Below are positions 34,578 through 43,411 of a stretch of 64,000 nucleotides of DNA, piece after piece (positions within the stretch are counted from its first letter, which is position 1; every line of letters begins with the position of its first letter). This DNA comes from Paracoccus sp. S1E-3 (GTDB lineage: Bacteria; Pseudomonadota; Alphaproteobacteria; Rhodobacterales; Rhodobacteraceae). The notes under the pieces were generated by a model that had not been told where the DNA came from, ran no database searches, and saw nothing but the letters and a program-made list of their open reading frames with translations. The stretch spans positions 1-64,000 of the forward strand of contig NZ_JACEMU010000004.1 in the NCBI RefSeq assembly GCF_013868135.1, given 5' to 3'. The position numbers were made by a program, and so were the translations under genes.

Positions 34578-35446
34578 TGCCAACCTGGACCGCCCTGACC
34601 CATGTCATCGGCCGCGAGGCTGCCGCGAACCTGGCCGATCTGTGCGAGGAGTTGCAGCCGGAACCCGTCGGCACCGGCATCTTCGAGATCGAGGACGGCT
34701 CCGACCGTTGGGAGGTCGGCGCCTATTTCACCGATCCGCCGGACGAGATCGGCCTGGCGTTGCTGGCCGCCGCGCAGGGTGCCAATCCCTTCGTCATCAG
34801 CGAATTGCCGGAAGTCGACTGGGTCGCCCATGTGAAGCGCGAACTCACCCCCGTTTCCGCCGGGCGGTTCTTCGTCTATGGCAGCCATGACGCCGACAAG
34901 GTGCCCCCCGGTGCCGAGGCGTTGCTGATCGAGGCGGCGATGGCCTTCGGCACCGGCCATCACAACACCACGCGCGGTTGTCTGCTGGCGCTCGACCGGC
35001 TGATCGATACCGGCTGGCAGCCCCATCGGGTGGCCGATATCGGCGCGGGCACCGCCGTGCTGGCGATGGCGGCGGCGCGGGTCTGGCCGGGCACGGTGCT
35101 GGCCTCCGACATCGACCCGGTCGCGGTGGATGTGGCCGAAGCGAATGTGATCGCCAATGGGCTGGACGGACGGGTGGCCTGTTTTCAGGCGGTCGGATTC
35201 GACCATCACCTTCTGGACGACGCGGCGCCCTTCGATCTGGTCTTCGCCAATATCCTGAAACAGCCGCTGATCGACCTCGCGCCCGACATGGCGCGCCACG
35301 TCGCCCATGGCGGCCGGGCGATTCTGTCGGGGGTGCTGACCACCCAGGCGGATGAAGTGCTCGCCGCCTATAATGCCGCCGGGTTCGATCCGGAAAGCCG
35401 CGAGGATCTGGGCGATTGGACCGCGCTGGTGGTGCAGCGTCGCTGA
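34577..35446 (+). CDS. prmA: Ribosomal protein L11 methyltransferase
   Basis: 289-residue SAM-dependent methyltransferase that trimethylates ribosomal protein L11. The C-terminal Rossmann domain has EAAMAFGTGHHNTTRGCL, VADIGAGTAVLAMAAARVWPG, the acidic DIDPVAVDVAEAN and FANILKQPLIDLAPD (the N-x-L-x-x-P-like catalytic motif). The N-terminal substrate-recognition domain is also intact. The start overlaps msrA by one base (TGATG), so the genes are coupled. Confidence 0.95.
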   Translation: MPTWTALTHVIGREAAANLADLCEELQPEPVGTGIFEIEDGSDRWEVGAYFTDPPDEIGLALLAAAQGANPFVISELPEVDWVAHVKRELTPVSAGRFFVYGSHDADKVPPGAEALLIEAAMAFGTGHHNTTRGCLLALDRLIDTGWQPHRVADIGAGTAVLAMAAARVWPGTVLASDIDPVAVDVAEANVIANGLDGRVACFQAVGFDHHLLDDAAPFDLVFANILKQPLIDLAPDMARHVAHGGRAILSGVLTTQADEVLAAYNAAGFDPESREDLGDWTALVVQRR

Positions 35447-35480
35447 TTGGCGAAATCTCGCCGTCCCGAGAATATCCGAG

Positions 35481-35508
35481 GCCCCGGATCGCCTGTCCGG
35501 GTCCTTTT
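35481..35508 (+). terminator. Probable terminator downstream of prmA
   Basis: CCCGGA (35483-35488) pairs with TCCGGG (35496-35501) around a 7-nt loop, followed by TCCTTTT. Confidence 0.55.
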
Positions 35509-36682
35509 GCGTGCAGCGCAGGCCTGACGATCGGGATTGAACAGGAAGGCGGCACTTGCCTTCGCGGCAGGCACGGGCAGACCAGTGGGACTGGCGACCC
35601 GTCTTCGCGGCACCTCGGCACGGCCAGCTTAACCAAAACGCGGTCCGCGGCCGTGCGATTGTCGGGGCTCTGCCGTGCCGTTTCGGTTGGGCGATGTTCC
35701 GGTCCAAAGCATTCCGCCGCTGTAATGATCCCGCGCGGGGGCACTGGCGTGTGGATCCTCAGCATTTCTGCGGTCGGGTTTGGAGGCGAACCCGGCGGCT
35801 TTTGCGCGCGGCCGTCGCAGGGTGCCCGGATTACGGCGGAGATGGATGGCAGAATTTTGGCAAGGGCAGGGAACCGGGGTGCGGGCAGTCCGGTCGGAGC
35901 CTGGGCCGAACATCGGGCATTCCGGTAAGAAGCTGAAAGCACGTCTTAAAATTTAATCGGTGGGGCGAGTATTGTCCTGTCGCTACAGAATTATCCTATA
36001 TTTGCGATTTATATATTTCGTCAAACCTGCCGACCCCCTATATCTTTTGTCTGCATCGTATATGAATTATTTCAATCAATTAAGAATTGGCGAAATGGCA
36101 ACGGCGGCGCTTGGGTCGTTCTTGCCAATTTTCGGTAAAGTTGCAGTAAGCAATCGCCGCTCGATCTTGAGGTGTGTTCCTGGCCCCCAACCTGACCTTC
36201 GGCTGACGTCGGGCGAGGCCGAATTTGCGTGGAGCAAACTCGGTCTAAGGAAGTTCTGCCGCACATGCAGCATGGCGTGGCAGCGGACTTCTTATGCCTT
36301 GTTTCTTTTTGGTAACTGGCTTGAAAAACCTGCCTCATCGCCGCTCAGACGCTGCGCCGAGTGCAGGAAATCACAGCAAATTCAATACAACTATCTGTAA
36401 ATACACAAATTAGTTAGGTGTCTGAGGTCGGCGGTTTATCGCCGGCAATCATGGGAGGAGTGAATTTATATTCACTCTCCTTCTGCGTTTACCCTGAATG
36501 CTTCAAACGAAACAACCAGAAGTTTTATTAATATCCAGTTCAGTGCAAATTGCGACAATCCGCCTATGCTGCGATGCAGCGCTTTACAGGTATCGCTAAC
36601 ACCATTAATTATCTTTCCCGTGCGGTTAACGTTCATTAACGGCAACGATGCGTCAAATGGCAAAGGACGACGGTGAATAGTT
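35509..36682. other. Gene-poor, partly AT-rich stretch before the exopolysaccharide locus
   Basis: About 1.2 kb without a gene I can support. From about 35,940 to 36,680 base composition shifts sharply to AT-rich. The largest frame (35960-36400, plus strand) contains KFCRTCSMAWQRT and a CxxC-rich end but no family I recognise. Perfect hairpin GAGTGAAT/ATTCACTC with loop TTAT is at 36458-36477, next to a second hairpin GGCG/CGCC at 36431-36444. TTAAC occurs twice, spaced by five bases, at 36626-36640. The stretch probably holds the regulatory region of the following sugar transferase. Confidence 0.5.
36458..36477. repeat. Perfect 8-bp inverted repeat (hairpin) in the AT-rich stretch
   Basis: GAGTGAAT-TTAT-ATTCACTC. 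There is no T-run on either side, so an operator or RNA structure is more likely than a terminator. Confidence 0.5.
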
Positions 36683-37378
36683 ATGATCAACGTTGATAAT
36701 CAGCATTTTGCTTCCTCTACGGAAGTGCGCCGGGTGCGTGCGCCCGAGCTTGCCGCTGAAAACAGCTGGTACCGCAATGGCGGGAAGCGGGCATTCGATA
36801 TTGCGGCCAGTACCCTGGGCCTGGTCGTCTTGGCCCCTGTGCTTGCCGTAATCGCGGCAATCATTTTCCTATATGACCGCGGCATGCCGATCTTCGTGCA
36901 TCGCCGGTTGGGTCAGGGCGGCGAAAGCTTCGGCTGCATCAAGCTGCGCTCGATGGCCATGAACGCCGAGGAACGCCTCAAAGGCCTGCTCGACAGCTCG
37001 CCCGAGATGCGTCGGGAATGGAACGAGTCGCAGAAGCTGACCAACGACCCGCGCGTGACCGGCATCGGGAACTTCCTGCGCAAGACCAGCCTTGACGAGT
37101 TGCCGCAGCTTTTCAACGTGCTCAAAGGCGAGATGAGCCTGGTCGGGCCGCGCCCGATCGTTCAGGACGAACTGCCCCGCTATGGCAGCGACGCGGCCGC
37201 CTATCTGCGTGTCCGCCCCGGCCTCACCGGCCTGTGGCAGACCACCGGGCGCAACGATGTCAGCTATGACGAGCGCGTCGGCATGGACGTGGCCTATGAG
37301 CGCGATATCTCCTTCACGGAAGACCTGCGCATCATGGCGATGACCGTGGTGACGATGCTGCGCCGCACCGGCAAGTAA
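36683..37378 (+). CDS. ExoY-type priming sugar transferase
   Basis: 231-residue bacterial sugar transferase (PF02397), the enzyme that transfers a sugar-1-phosphate to undecaprenyl phosphate to start a polysaccharide repeat. One membrane segment around residues 40-64, then the catalytic region with FVHRRLGQGGESF, CIKLRSMAMNAEER, the signature LRKTSLDELPQLFNVLKGEMSLVGPRP, and VRPGLTGLWQ. It is likely to act at the inner leaflet of the inner membrane. It faces the convergent Wzy-like gene. Confidence 0.93.
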   Translation: MINVDNQHFASSTEVRRVRAPELAAENSWYRNGGKRAFDIAASTLGLVVLAPVLAVIAAIIFLYDRGMPIFVHRRLGQGGESFGCIKLRSMAMNAEERLKGLLDSSPEMRREWNESQKLTNDPRVTGIGNFLRKTSLDELPQLFNVLKGEMSLVGPRPIVQDELPRYGSDAAAYLRVRPGLTGLWQTTGRNDVSYDERVGMDVAYERDISFTEDLRIMAMTVVTMLRRTGK

Positions 37379-37630
37379 CCGCGCGGGCGCCGAACCCCAG
37401 GGGCGCGGGCGCGGCAGCGCCAGCCCCATCTCCTGCGCATGCCCGGGGCGCCCGAGGTCCTGCAGCGGTGCGCCCGGCACCAGCCAGCCGACAACCCGTA
37501 TCGATCACCCCTGCCGGATCTGCGCCCGCCTGCGGCGCCCCGGCAGGCGCTGCGGGGCAGCCATGGCTGACACAGCTTTCGCGCAACATCCCCTTCACGC
37601 AAGACCCGCCCATGCGGGCGATCACCGTGA

Positions 37631-39040
37631 TCAGGATGCGGCGGCGGTCCGGGACACGACCGGGCGGTCGCCGAAGCTGCGGGGCGGCCGCGGCAGCGCC
37701 AGTCCCACGCCCAGAGCGATCCAGCCGCCGAAGAAGCGGAAGCTGTCGATGCTGACCCCCAGAAGCATCCAGCCGATCAGCGTCATCGCCACCGCCAGAT
37801 GCATCCGCCCCAGATAGGTGGTGCCGTCCGCCATCATCAGCGAGCGCAGCAGCACCGGCAGGATAAGCGACAGCCAGCTGAGATAGCCGATGATGCCCAG
37901 CTCTGCCAGCAGGCGCACATGCAGCGAATAGGCGGGCGGCCACGCCAGTTCGATATCGGCCTCGGTGACATAGCTGCGCACCTCCGAGCTGCGCATGTCG
38001 TCCATGTGGATATGCGAGGGATAGTTGAAGCCGTATTGGGCGAAGCCCACGCCGAAGACCGGGTTTTCCCGGAACATCGACATGCCGGCGCGCACCGCTG
38101 CCAGTCGGGTGATGTTGGAGACATTCTCGACCCCGCCATCCTTGTCGATCATGCCGTCCACGCTGCCGAACTCGATCAGGTTGGACACTTTCGTGGCCAC
38201 GGATTCCCCGACGCCCGGCGTCGCCAGCACCGTCATCGCCGCAATGCATATGGCGGTCACGCAATGGACGATATAATCCTTCCTCCGCCGCATGAAGGCC
38301 GCCAGCAGAACCAGATACTGGATTCCGATCACCAGCATGGCGGTGCGCGACTGGGCGAGGAACATCGACAGGATGACGAACCCGGCATAGAGGAACAGCT
38401 TCACCGGCGTCGCCCGCGTCATGGCGAAGGGGAAGATGAAGGTCAGCATCACCGCCGCCCAGGAGGCTTCGAAGGCGGTCAGCCGCATCCGCAGGGGGTA
38501 GTATTCATTGGTCTCGGCGTGGATGAAGACCGACATCCCCTCATAGATCTGCGAAAAGCCCGGCACGCCGGACCAGCTCGCGGTCTCGAACACGGCCACC
38601 ACGGCCATGACCCACAGCGCCACCTCGGCCCCGCGCGAGATGTCGCGCCGGTTGGCGCTGCTGGCGAGGTTGAAGAACAGCAGCGTCACCAGCGGCCCCA
38701 GTAGCACCGCCATGCCTTGGGTGATGACCCTGCTCATCCCGCTGCGGCCCTTGAAATAGGCGGTCGAGACGGCCTCGTAATTGACGGCGATGCTGACCAC
38801 GATCAGGATGATGAAGATCAGCAGCAGCACCGAAAACAGCGGCGGCAGCGCCACCCGCCCCGGATTGCGCAGCAACATCAGGAACGCCAGCGGAAACAGA
38901 TAGACGAATGCGTCCTTCGACAGCTCGCCAAGCGGCAGGAAAGGCTGCAGGTCGTTGAAAATGGTGGCCACGATCAGCAGGATCACCAGCCAGCGCGGAA
39001 GGATGCGGCTGGAGATCATGCGGCTGGCCGCCGCGATCAT
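37631..39040 (-). CDS. O-antigen ligase/polymerase-like membrane protein (Wzy candidate)
   Basis: 469-residue protein with about ten to twelve membrane helices and one large loop (GVGFAQYGFNYPSHIHMDDM and the following, around residues 320-375), the Wzy/WaaL_C architecture (PF04932). It would polymerise or ligate lipid-linked repeats in the periplasm. The ATG at 39040 overlaps the stop of the upstream glycosyltransferase (ATGA); the much longer open frame upstream is out-of-frame shadow of that gene. An ATG at codon 8 is an alternative start. Convergent with the priming transferase gene. Confidence 0.88.
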   Translation of the reverse strand: MIAAASRMISSRILPRWLVILLIVATIFNDLQPFLPLGELSKDAFVYLFPLAFLMLLRNPGRVALPPLFSVLLLIFIILIVVSIAVNYEAVSTAYFKGRSGMSRVITQGMAVLLGPLVTLLFFNLASSANRRDISRGAEVALWVMAVVAVFETASWSGVPGFSQIYEGMSVFIHAETNEYYPLRMRLTAFEASWAAVMLTFIFPFAMTRATPVKLFLYAGFVILSMFLAQSRTAMLVIGIQYLVLLAAFMRRRKDYIVHCVTAICIAAMTVLATPGVGESVATKVSNLIEFGSVDGMIDKDGGVENVSNITRLAAVRAGMSMFRENPVFGVGFAQYGFNYPSHIHMDDMRSSEVRSYVTEADIELAWPPAYSLHVRLLAELGIIGYLSWLSLILPVLLRSLMMADGTTYLGRMHLAVAMTLIGWMLLGVSIDSFRFFGGWIALGVGLALPRPPRSFGDRPVVSRTAAAS

Positions 39041-39855
39041 CGCCAGACCTTCTTCTTTACCGCCGTGAGCCAGCTGAAGGGGAGCGCCATGAAGGTCAGC
39101 GTCCGCGCCACGCCCAGATAGGAATGGGGGTCGTTCCAGCCGAAATATTCCCGCTGCACCCCCAGACGCGAGACCAGGTTGCGCTTGCGCTTGGCAGCGG
39201 TGGTGCCGGTTTCGCTGACGATATACTGGGTCAGCACCTCGGGGATATTGGCGATGCCGTGCTTGCGCGCCATCCGCACGAACAGTTCGTAATCCTCGGC
39301 GGTCCTGTAGCGGTCGGAATACAATCCGACCTCGCGCAGGAAATCGCTGCGGATCATGATGGTCGGATGCAGCATCGCGGGCACATAGCGCTGGCGGCGA
39401 TTCATCGCCGCTGATTCGGTCGGAAAGCGCAAAGTAAACAGATAATCGCCGTCGTCGTTCACGCAGCGCGCCCAGGTCCCGAGGATGCCGATATCGGGAT
39501 GTGCCTCCATGAAGGCAAACTGCTTCTCGAAGCGTCCGGTGAGCGGAATGTCGCCACAATCCAGACGCGAAATATAGGTGTAGCCGCGGTCGAAAATGGT
39601 CGCGATGCCGGCATTCAGCGCGTGCTCGATCCCCTGATTGCGGTCCAGCCGCTGCAGGGTGACGCGGTGGCTGCCGCAATGATCGGGGGCGGTGATCGGC
39701 GTGGGCGAGCCGTCGTCCACGACCACGACATCGAAGGGAAAGCTGTCCTGCGCGAGAATGCGCAGCGTTTCGTCCAATCCGGTCTGGTCGCGGAAGACCG
39801 GGATGAGGACGCAGATTTCGGGCCGGCCGTCGGCGGTGACGGGGGGGCGGGTCAT
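39037..39855 (-). CDS. Glycosyltransferase family 2
   Basis: 272-residue GT-A fold transferase. The nucleotide-binding N terminus is ICVLIPVFRDQTGLDETLR, with VVVDDGSPTPI (first acidic pair), DCGD in SRLDCGDIPLTG as the DxD-like motif, and RTAEDYELFVRM in place of the catalytic ED motif. Cytoplasmic, adding one sugar to the lipid-linked repeat. Its start overlaps the wzz-like stop, and its stop overlaps the Wzy start, giving a three-gene coupled set. Confidence 0.92.
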   Translation of the reverse strand: MTRPPVTADGRPEICVLIPVFRDQTGLDETLRILAQDSFPFDVVVVDDGSPTPITAPDHCGSHRVTLQRLDRNQGIEHALNAGIATIFDRGYTYISRLDCGDIPLTGRFEKQFAFMEAHPDIGILGTWARCVNDDGDYLFTLRFPTESAAMNRRQRYVPAMLHPTIMIRSDFLREVGLYSDRYRTAEDYELFVRMARKHGIANIPEVLTQYIVSETGTTAAKRKRNLVSRLGVQREYFGWNDPHSYLGVARTLTFMALPFSWLTAVKKKVWR

Positions 39856-40862
39856 GCCGAAGCTCCCTCACGGCGGGCGCGGCGATGACGCTGAATGCGC
39901 TCGCGGATCAGCCCGATCGACAGGCCCGCCAGCAGGCCCGCGAGGACCCCCAGCATCAGCAGGATCGGCTTGACGTTGAAACCGCTGGGCCGTGTCGGCA
40001 CCAGAGCGGGCGAGAAAAGCTGCACGGTGATCTCGGGTTCGCCCATGCGGCTTTGAATCTGGCGGTGCTCCAGCAACAGGCGCTCATAGACGACGGCGGT
40101 GGCGGCGACCTCGCGCTCGGCCTCGCGCTGGCTGGCATAAAGCTGGGCGTTTTCGGCGATGGCCTGCTCCTGCCGGCCCTCGACCCAGACATCATTCCGC
40201 TGCGCCAGCAGGCGGACCTTTTCGCGCATGGTCTGCGCGATCTTTTCGGCGGCTTCCAACCCGTTGGTCAACTCGGCGATCTGCTGTTGAAGATTGGCCA
40301 GCATCTTGGCATAGACGGCGTTGCGCAATTCCAGCCGGTAGCGCAGATAGCCCTCGGCCACGGCATTGGCGGCGTCGGCAGCCAGCAGCGGACTTTCCGA
40401 CAGATAGGTGAGGTTGATCACGAAGGACCGGCCACTGTTGTTCACCGTCAGCTGCTGCGACAATGCGCGCAACAGTGCCTGCCGGGTTTCGTCATCCATG
40501 GCGTCGAGGTCGGTGGGAACGGGGTCGATCTTGGCCGATTGCGCCAGCAGGGCGAAACCTTCGGGCGACATTTCGGCCAGGGCGTGGTTCAGCACCGCGC
40601 TGGTGCTGATGGTTTCGACCATGGTCGAGGTCGCGGTGGCGTCGCCGGTTTCGTCCGGGCCCTGGTCATTGGTGGTGATCAGACCCGAGCGGCTGGCATC
40701 CGAAATCAGCCGCGCCGTCGCTGCATACCGATCGGGTATCCCTTGGGCCACCACATAGGCACCCGCCCCGCCCATGGCCGCCAGCAGCAGCGAGATGAGC
40801 AGGTTCTTGCGGATAACCCGGAACACATCGCCAAACGTGAAGGGATCGGGGGCTTTGCGCAT
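39852..40862 (-). CDS. Wzz-type chain-length determinant / GumC-like protein
   Basis: 336 residues. Two flanking membrane helices (about 22-43 and 300-325) bracket a periplasmic helical domain with long coiled coil (LANLQQQIAELTNGLEAAEKIA to VRLLAQRND). Family cues are FTFGDVFRVIRKNLLISLLLAAMGG and the Pro-rich motif SPALVPTRPSGFNVKPI before the second helix. No C-terminal tyrosine kinase domain is fused. It controls chain length or export. MRKAPDPF at 40862 has GAGG five bases upstream. Confidence 0.87.
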   Translation of the reverse strand: MRKAPDPFTFGDVFRVIRKNLLISLLLAAMGGAGAYVVAQGIPDRYAATARLISDASRSGLITTNDQGPDETGDATATSTMVETISTSAVLNHALAEMSPEGFALLAQSAKIDPVPTDLDAMDDETRQALLRALSQQLTVNNSGRSFVINLTYLSESPLLAADAANAVAEGYLRYRLELRNAVYAKMLANLQQQIAELTNGLEAAEKIAQTMREKVRLLAQRNDVWVEGRQEQAIAENAQLYASQREAEREVAATAVVYERLLLEHRQIQSRMGEPEITVQLFSPALVPTRPSGFNVKPILLMLGVLAGLLAGLSIGLIRERIQRHRRARREGASA

Positions 40863-41232
40863 GTCAGCCTCGGCAAATTGCGGGAAGGTGGGCAGGGGGG
40901 TGACCGGCCTGCGGACCCGCGTTGGGCAGATCCCTGTGGTCCCGGCACGGCACCGGCTGGCCGCCTGCACCGTCCGTCAGCGCGGCAGGGGCCAGGCCCA
41001 TGGCCACCGAGGCACGAAAATTCTGGCTCACTGCCATCACCCCTCAAAAAACTGCCGGCGGAACAGAAAACAGGTCCGGCGCCGCGGTATTATCCCGAAA
41101 AGCCCCGACAGGTCGAGCAGTGCCGCACCGGTTTCGATCACTATCCCCGGCGTGCCGGGGCAAAATGGGCAGAAGATCGCCGGTCGGGGTCCGTTTTTGC
41201 CTACACATCGGGCTTTGCGGCCGGTTCGGCGC
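40863..41232. other. Non-coding gap of 370 bp
   Basis: No gene seen. The 5' flank of the wzz-like gene lies here. A perfect 7-bp repeat, CCCCGGC/GCCGGGG, is at 41145-41160, and an AAAAAA/TTTTTT run is at 41049-41054. No T-run follows the hairpin. Confidence 0.4.
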
Positions 41233-42231
41233 CTATCCCCCGCTCATCTCCTTGCTGCGGCGGTCCAGCTCCTGCCAGATGCGCAGAACGGCTGCGGCCC
41301 TCTCCGGGACCGCCTTGTCGCCAGAGGTTTTCCGGTAGACCCGCCGCAGCGCCGTATAGCCGCGATCGCCGAGTGCCAGCGTGATCGCGCGCCGTGCGGT
41401 TTCGCGCGCCGAGACCGGCGGGAACAGGGTCCGGCCGAGACTCAGCATGGCCTGTCCTTTGCGGCCCGCATCGGCCAGCCGCCACACCCGGTCCTGAAGG
41501 TGATAGCCGCTTTTGGCGGCCGCCGACCAGTCGTGGGACTCGCGTAGGTACCAGGCATGGGACCATTCCACGGTGGCATTGTCGGTGGTCAGCCGGTCGG
41601 TGCGGGGCGTTTCCTCTTTCACCAGAGCCGGCAGCGGCGAGACGGTGAAGCCGATCCCGGCCCGGTCCAGCCGCATCGCGAGATCGGTGTCCTGATTGAC
41701 CCGCAGCGTCTCGTCGAAGGGATGGGCGCGGGCGATATCGACCGGCATCGTCAGCATCGAGGTCTGCACCCGCGCGCCGTCGCGATAGACATATTCGACC
41801 AGCGATCTGCCGGGCTTCCATGGAGGCTGCACCGTCGGGCGGATCTCGCCGCCGACATGCAGCAGGGCACCGCTGATCAGCACCTGCCGGTCATTCTCGG
41901 GCCGTGCGAAGAAGGCCTTGATGTCGTCATAACGGCCCGGAAGCCAGATATCGTCGGAATCGAGGAAGCTGACATGGGTGCCGCGCGCCTCGGTCACGCC
42001 ACGATTTCGGGCGGCCGAGCCGCGCAGGTGGCGCGGCTGGCGCAGCACCCGCGCGCCCATCTTTTCGGCCAAAGCGTATGCATCAGACAGGTCGGTCTCG
42101 GACGCATCATCGACGACCACGATGTCCAGCTCGTCCGCCGTCTGCCCCTCCAGCGACAAAAGCGCGCGCAGCAGCGTCTGCGCGCGGTTGCGATTCGGGA
42201 TGACGATGGACAGCAGGAAAGGCTTGGACAT
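41233..42231 (-). CDS. Glycosyltransferase family 2
   Basis: 332 residues. N-terminal GT-A fold with LSIVIPNRNRAQTLLRALLSL, VVVDDASETDLSDA, RGSAARNRGVTEARG and the DxD equivalent FLDSDDIWLPGRYDD. The catalytic region has VNQDTDLAMRLDRAG, with ND/ED-like acids. The C-terminal 100 residues form a helical region common to exopolysaccharide transferases. MSKPFLL at 42231 was chosen because AAGG precedes it; upstream codons look unconserved. Divergent from the next GT2. Confidence 0.9.
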   Translation of the reverse strand: MSKPFLLSIVIPNRNRAQTLLRALLSLEGQTADELDIVVVDDASETDLSDAYALAEKMGARVLRQPRHLRGSAARNRGVTEARGTHVSFLDSDDIWLPGRYDDIKAFFARPENDRQVLISGALLHVGGEIRPTVQPPWKPGRSLVEYVYRDGARVQTSMLTMPVDIARAHPFDETLRVNQDTDLAMRLDRAGIGFTVSPLPALVKEETPRTDRLTTDNATVEWSHAWYLRESHDWSAAAKSGYHLQDRVWRLADAGRKGQAMLSLGRTLFPPVSARETARRAITLALGDRGYTALRRVYRKTSGDKAVPERAAAVLRIWQELDRRSKEMSGG

Positions 42232-42460
42232 GGAAACCTTCGGGACTGGGAACTGGAACCTCTGCGCCGCCGGGTATGCGATGTGCGACAGGGTAGGCGG
42301 CATCGATATCAGGCGCAACCTGACCATTCGGTGACATCAGCCGGGTTCCGCCGGTCGTCCCACAGGCCCCTTGCGGCGACAGGCAGGGAAACTACGATAC
42401 ATGCCGCCGACCCGATCCGCGCGGCACAGGTTTTTCACAAGTATATACGGACCGATTTTC

Positions 42461-43411
42461 ATGGCCGAGCCGTCCCCTCGTTCCTCCGCCGGAACCGCGC
42501 CGCCGTTCTTTTCGATCGTCATTCCGGCCTATAACCGCGCCGACAAGATCGGGCGGACGCTGGCCTCGTGCCTGGCGCAGTCCGACCCGGATTTCGAAAT
42601 CGTGGTCGTCGATGACGGCTCGCGCGACGACACCCGCGCGGCGGTCGAAGGGATGGGTGATCCGCGAATCCGCTACGTCTGGCAGGAAAATGCCGGCGCC
42701 TCGGCTGCACGCAATCGCGGTGGCGCCGAGGCGCGCGGGACGTATGTGGCCTTCCTCGATTCCGATGACGAATTCCTGCCCGGCAAGCTGGCCGCCTTCC
42801 GTGCCGCCATCGCGGCGGATGCGGGGCAGGGGGGCGCCGTATGGTATTCGCCGCTGTATTTCCACCGCGGTGAGGACAACCGCATGGTCAAGCCCGACCG
42901 CGGCATTGCCGAAGGCCAGCGGGTCGGCGATTACCTGTTCGCCGAAGACGGTCTGATGCAGACCTCGACGCTGGTGATGCCGCGGGCGCTGTTCGGGCAG
43001 GTGGGTTTCGATCCGGGGCTGCGCTGCCTCGAGGACCTCGACCTCTGCCTGCGGCTGGAGGAGGCCGGCGCCCGCTTCCGGATGCTGCCCGAGCCGCTGG
43101 TGGTCTGGTATGACGACCAGTCCGAGGGGCGGCTTTCCTATACCACCCGGCCGTCCGAGATCACCGATTGGGTCGCCCACCAGTCCGGCCGCCTGACGCC
43201 TCGCGCCGAAGCCGGTTTCCTGGCCCGTTTCCTCGCCCCCGAGATCGCGCGGCGCGAGCCGATGCGGGCGCTCGGCATCCTGCGCGCGGCGGTTCAGCAG
43301 GGCGGTCTGTCCCAGAAAAGGGCGGCAGCGATCCTGATGCGCGGCGTGGCCCCCGGTGCCTATCGCCGCCTGCGCGATGCGGTTGTAAGGGTGCGCCATG
43401 GCCGCGCCTGA
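42461..43411 (+). CDS. Glycosyltransferase family 2
   Basis: 316 residues, closely similar in layout to the GT2 at 41233-42231: FFSIVIPAYNRADKIGRTLAS, VVVDDGSRDDTRAAV, AGASAARNRGGAEARG, FLDSDDEFLPGKLAA and CLEDLDLCLRLEEAG. The two are probably paralogues acting on related donors. Start at ATG 42461 where similarity begins; upstream in-frame ATGs lack a clear ribosome site too. It overlaps the GT4 gene by 14 nt. Confidence 0.9.
   Translation: MAEPSPRSSAGTAPPFFSIVIPAYNRADKIGRTLASCLAQSDPDFEIVVVDDGSRDDTRAAVEGMGDPRIRYVWQENAGASAARNRGGAEARGTYVAFLDSDDEFLPGKLAAFRAAIAADAGQGGAVWYSPLYFHRGEDNRMVKPDRGIAEGQRVGDYLFAEDGLMQTSTLVMPRALFGQVGFDPGLRCLEDLDLCLRLEEAGARFRMLPEPLVVWYDDQSEGRLSYTTRPSEITDWVAHQSGRLTPRAEAGFLARFLAPEIARREPMRALGILRAAVQQGGLSQKRAAAILMRGVAPGAYRRLRDAVVRVRHGRA

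Noticed and set aside
35960-36400. 147-codon frame in the AT-rich stretch as a transposase or Cys-rich protein
   Set aside because: No family resemblance, no ribosome site, and both strands give equally unconvincing peptides.
36626-36640. CtrA site (TTAA-N7-TTAA)
   Set aside because: The two TTAA elements are separated by six bases rather than seven, so the match is not accepted as a CtrA box.
39041-39871. Extension of the Wzy-like frame to 39871
   Set aside because: The upstream 270 codons are the glycosyltransferase gene read in another frame; the real start is the ATGA overlap at 39040.
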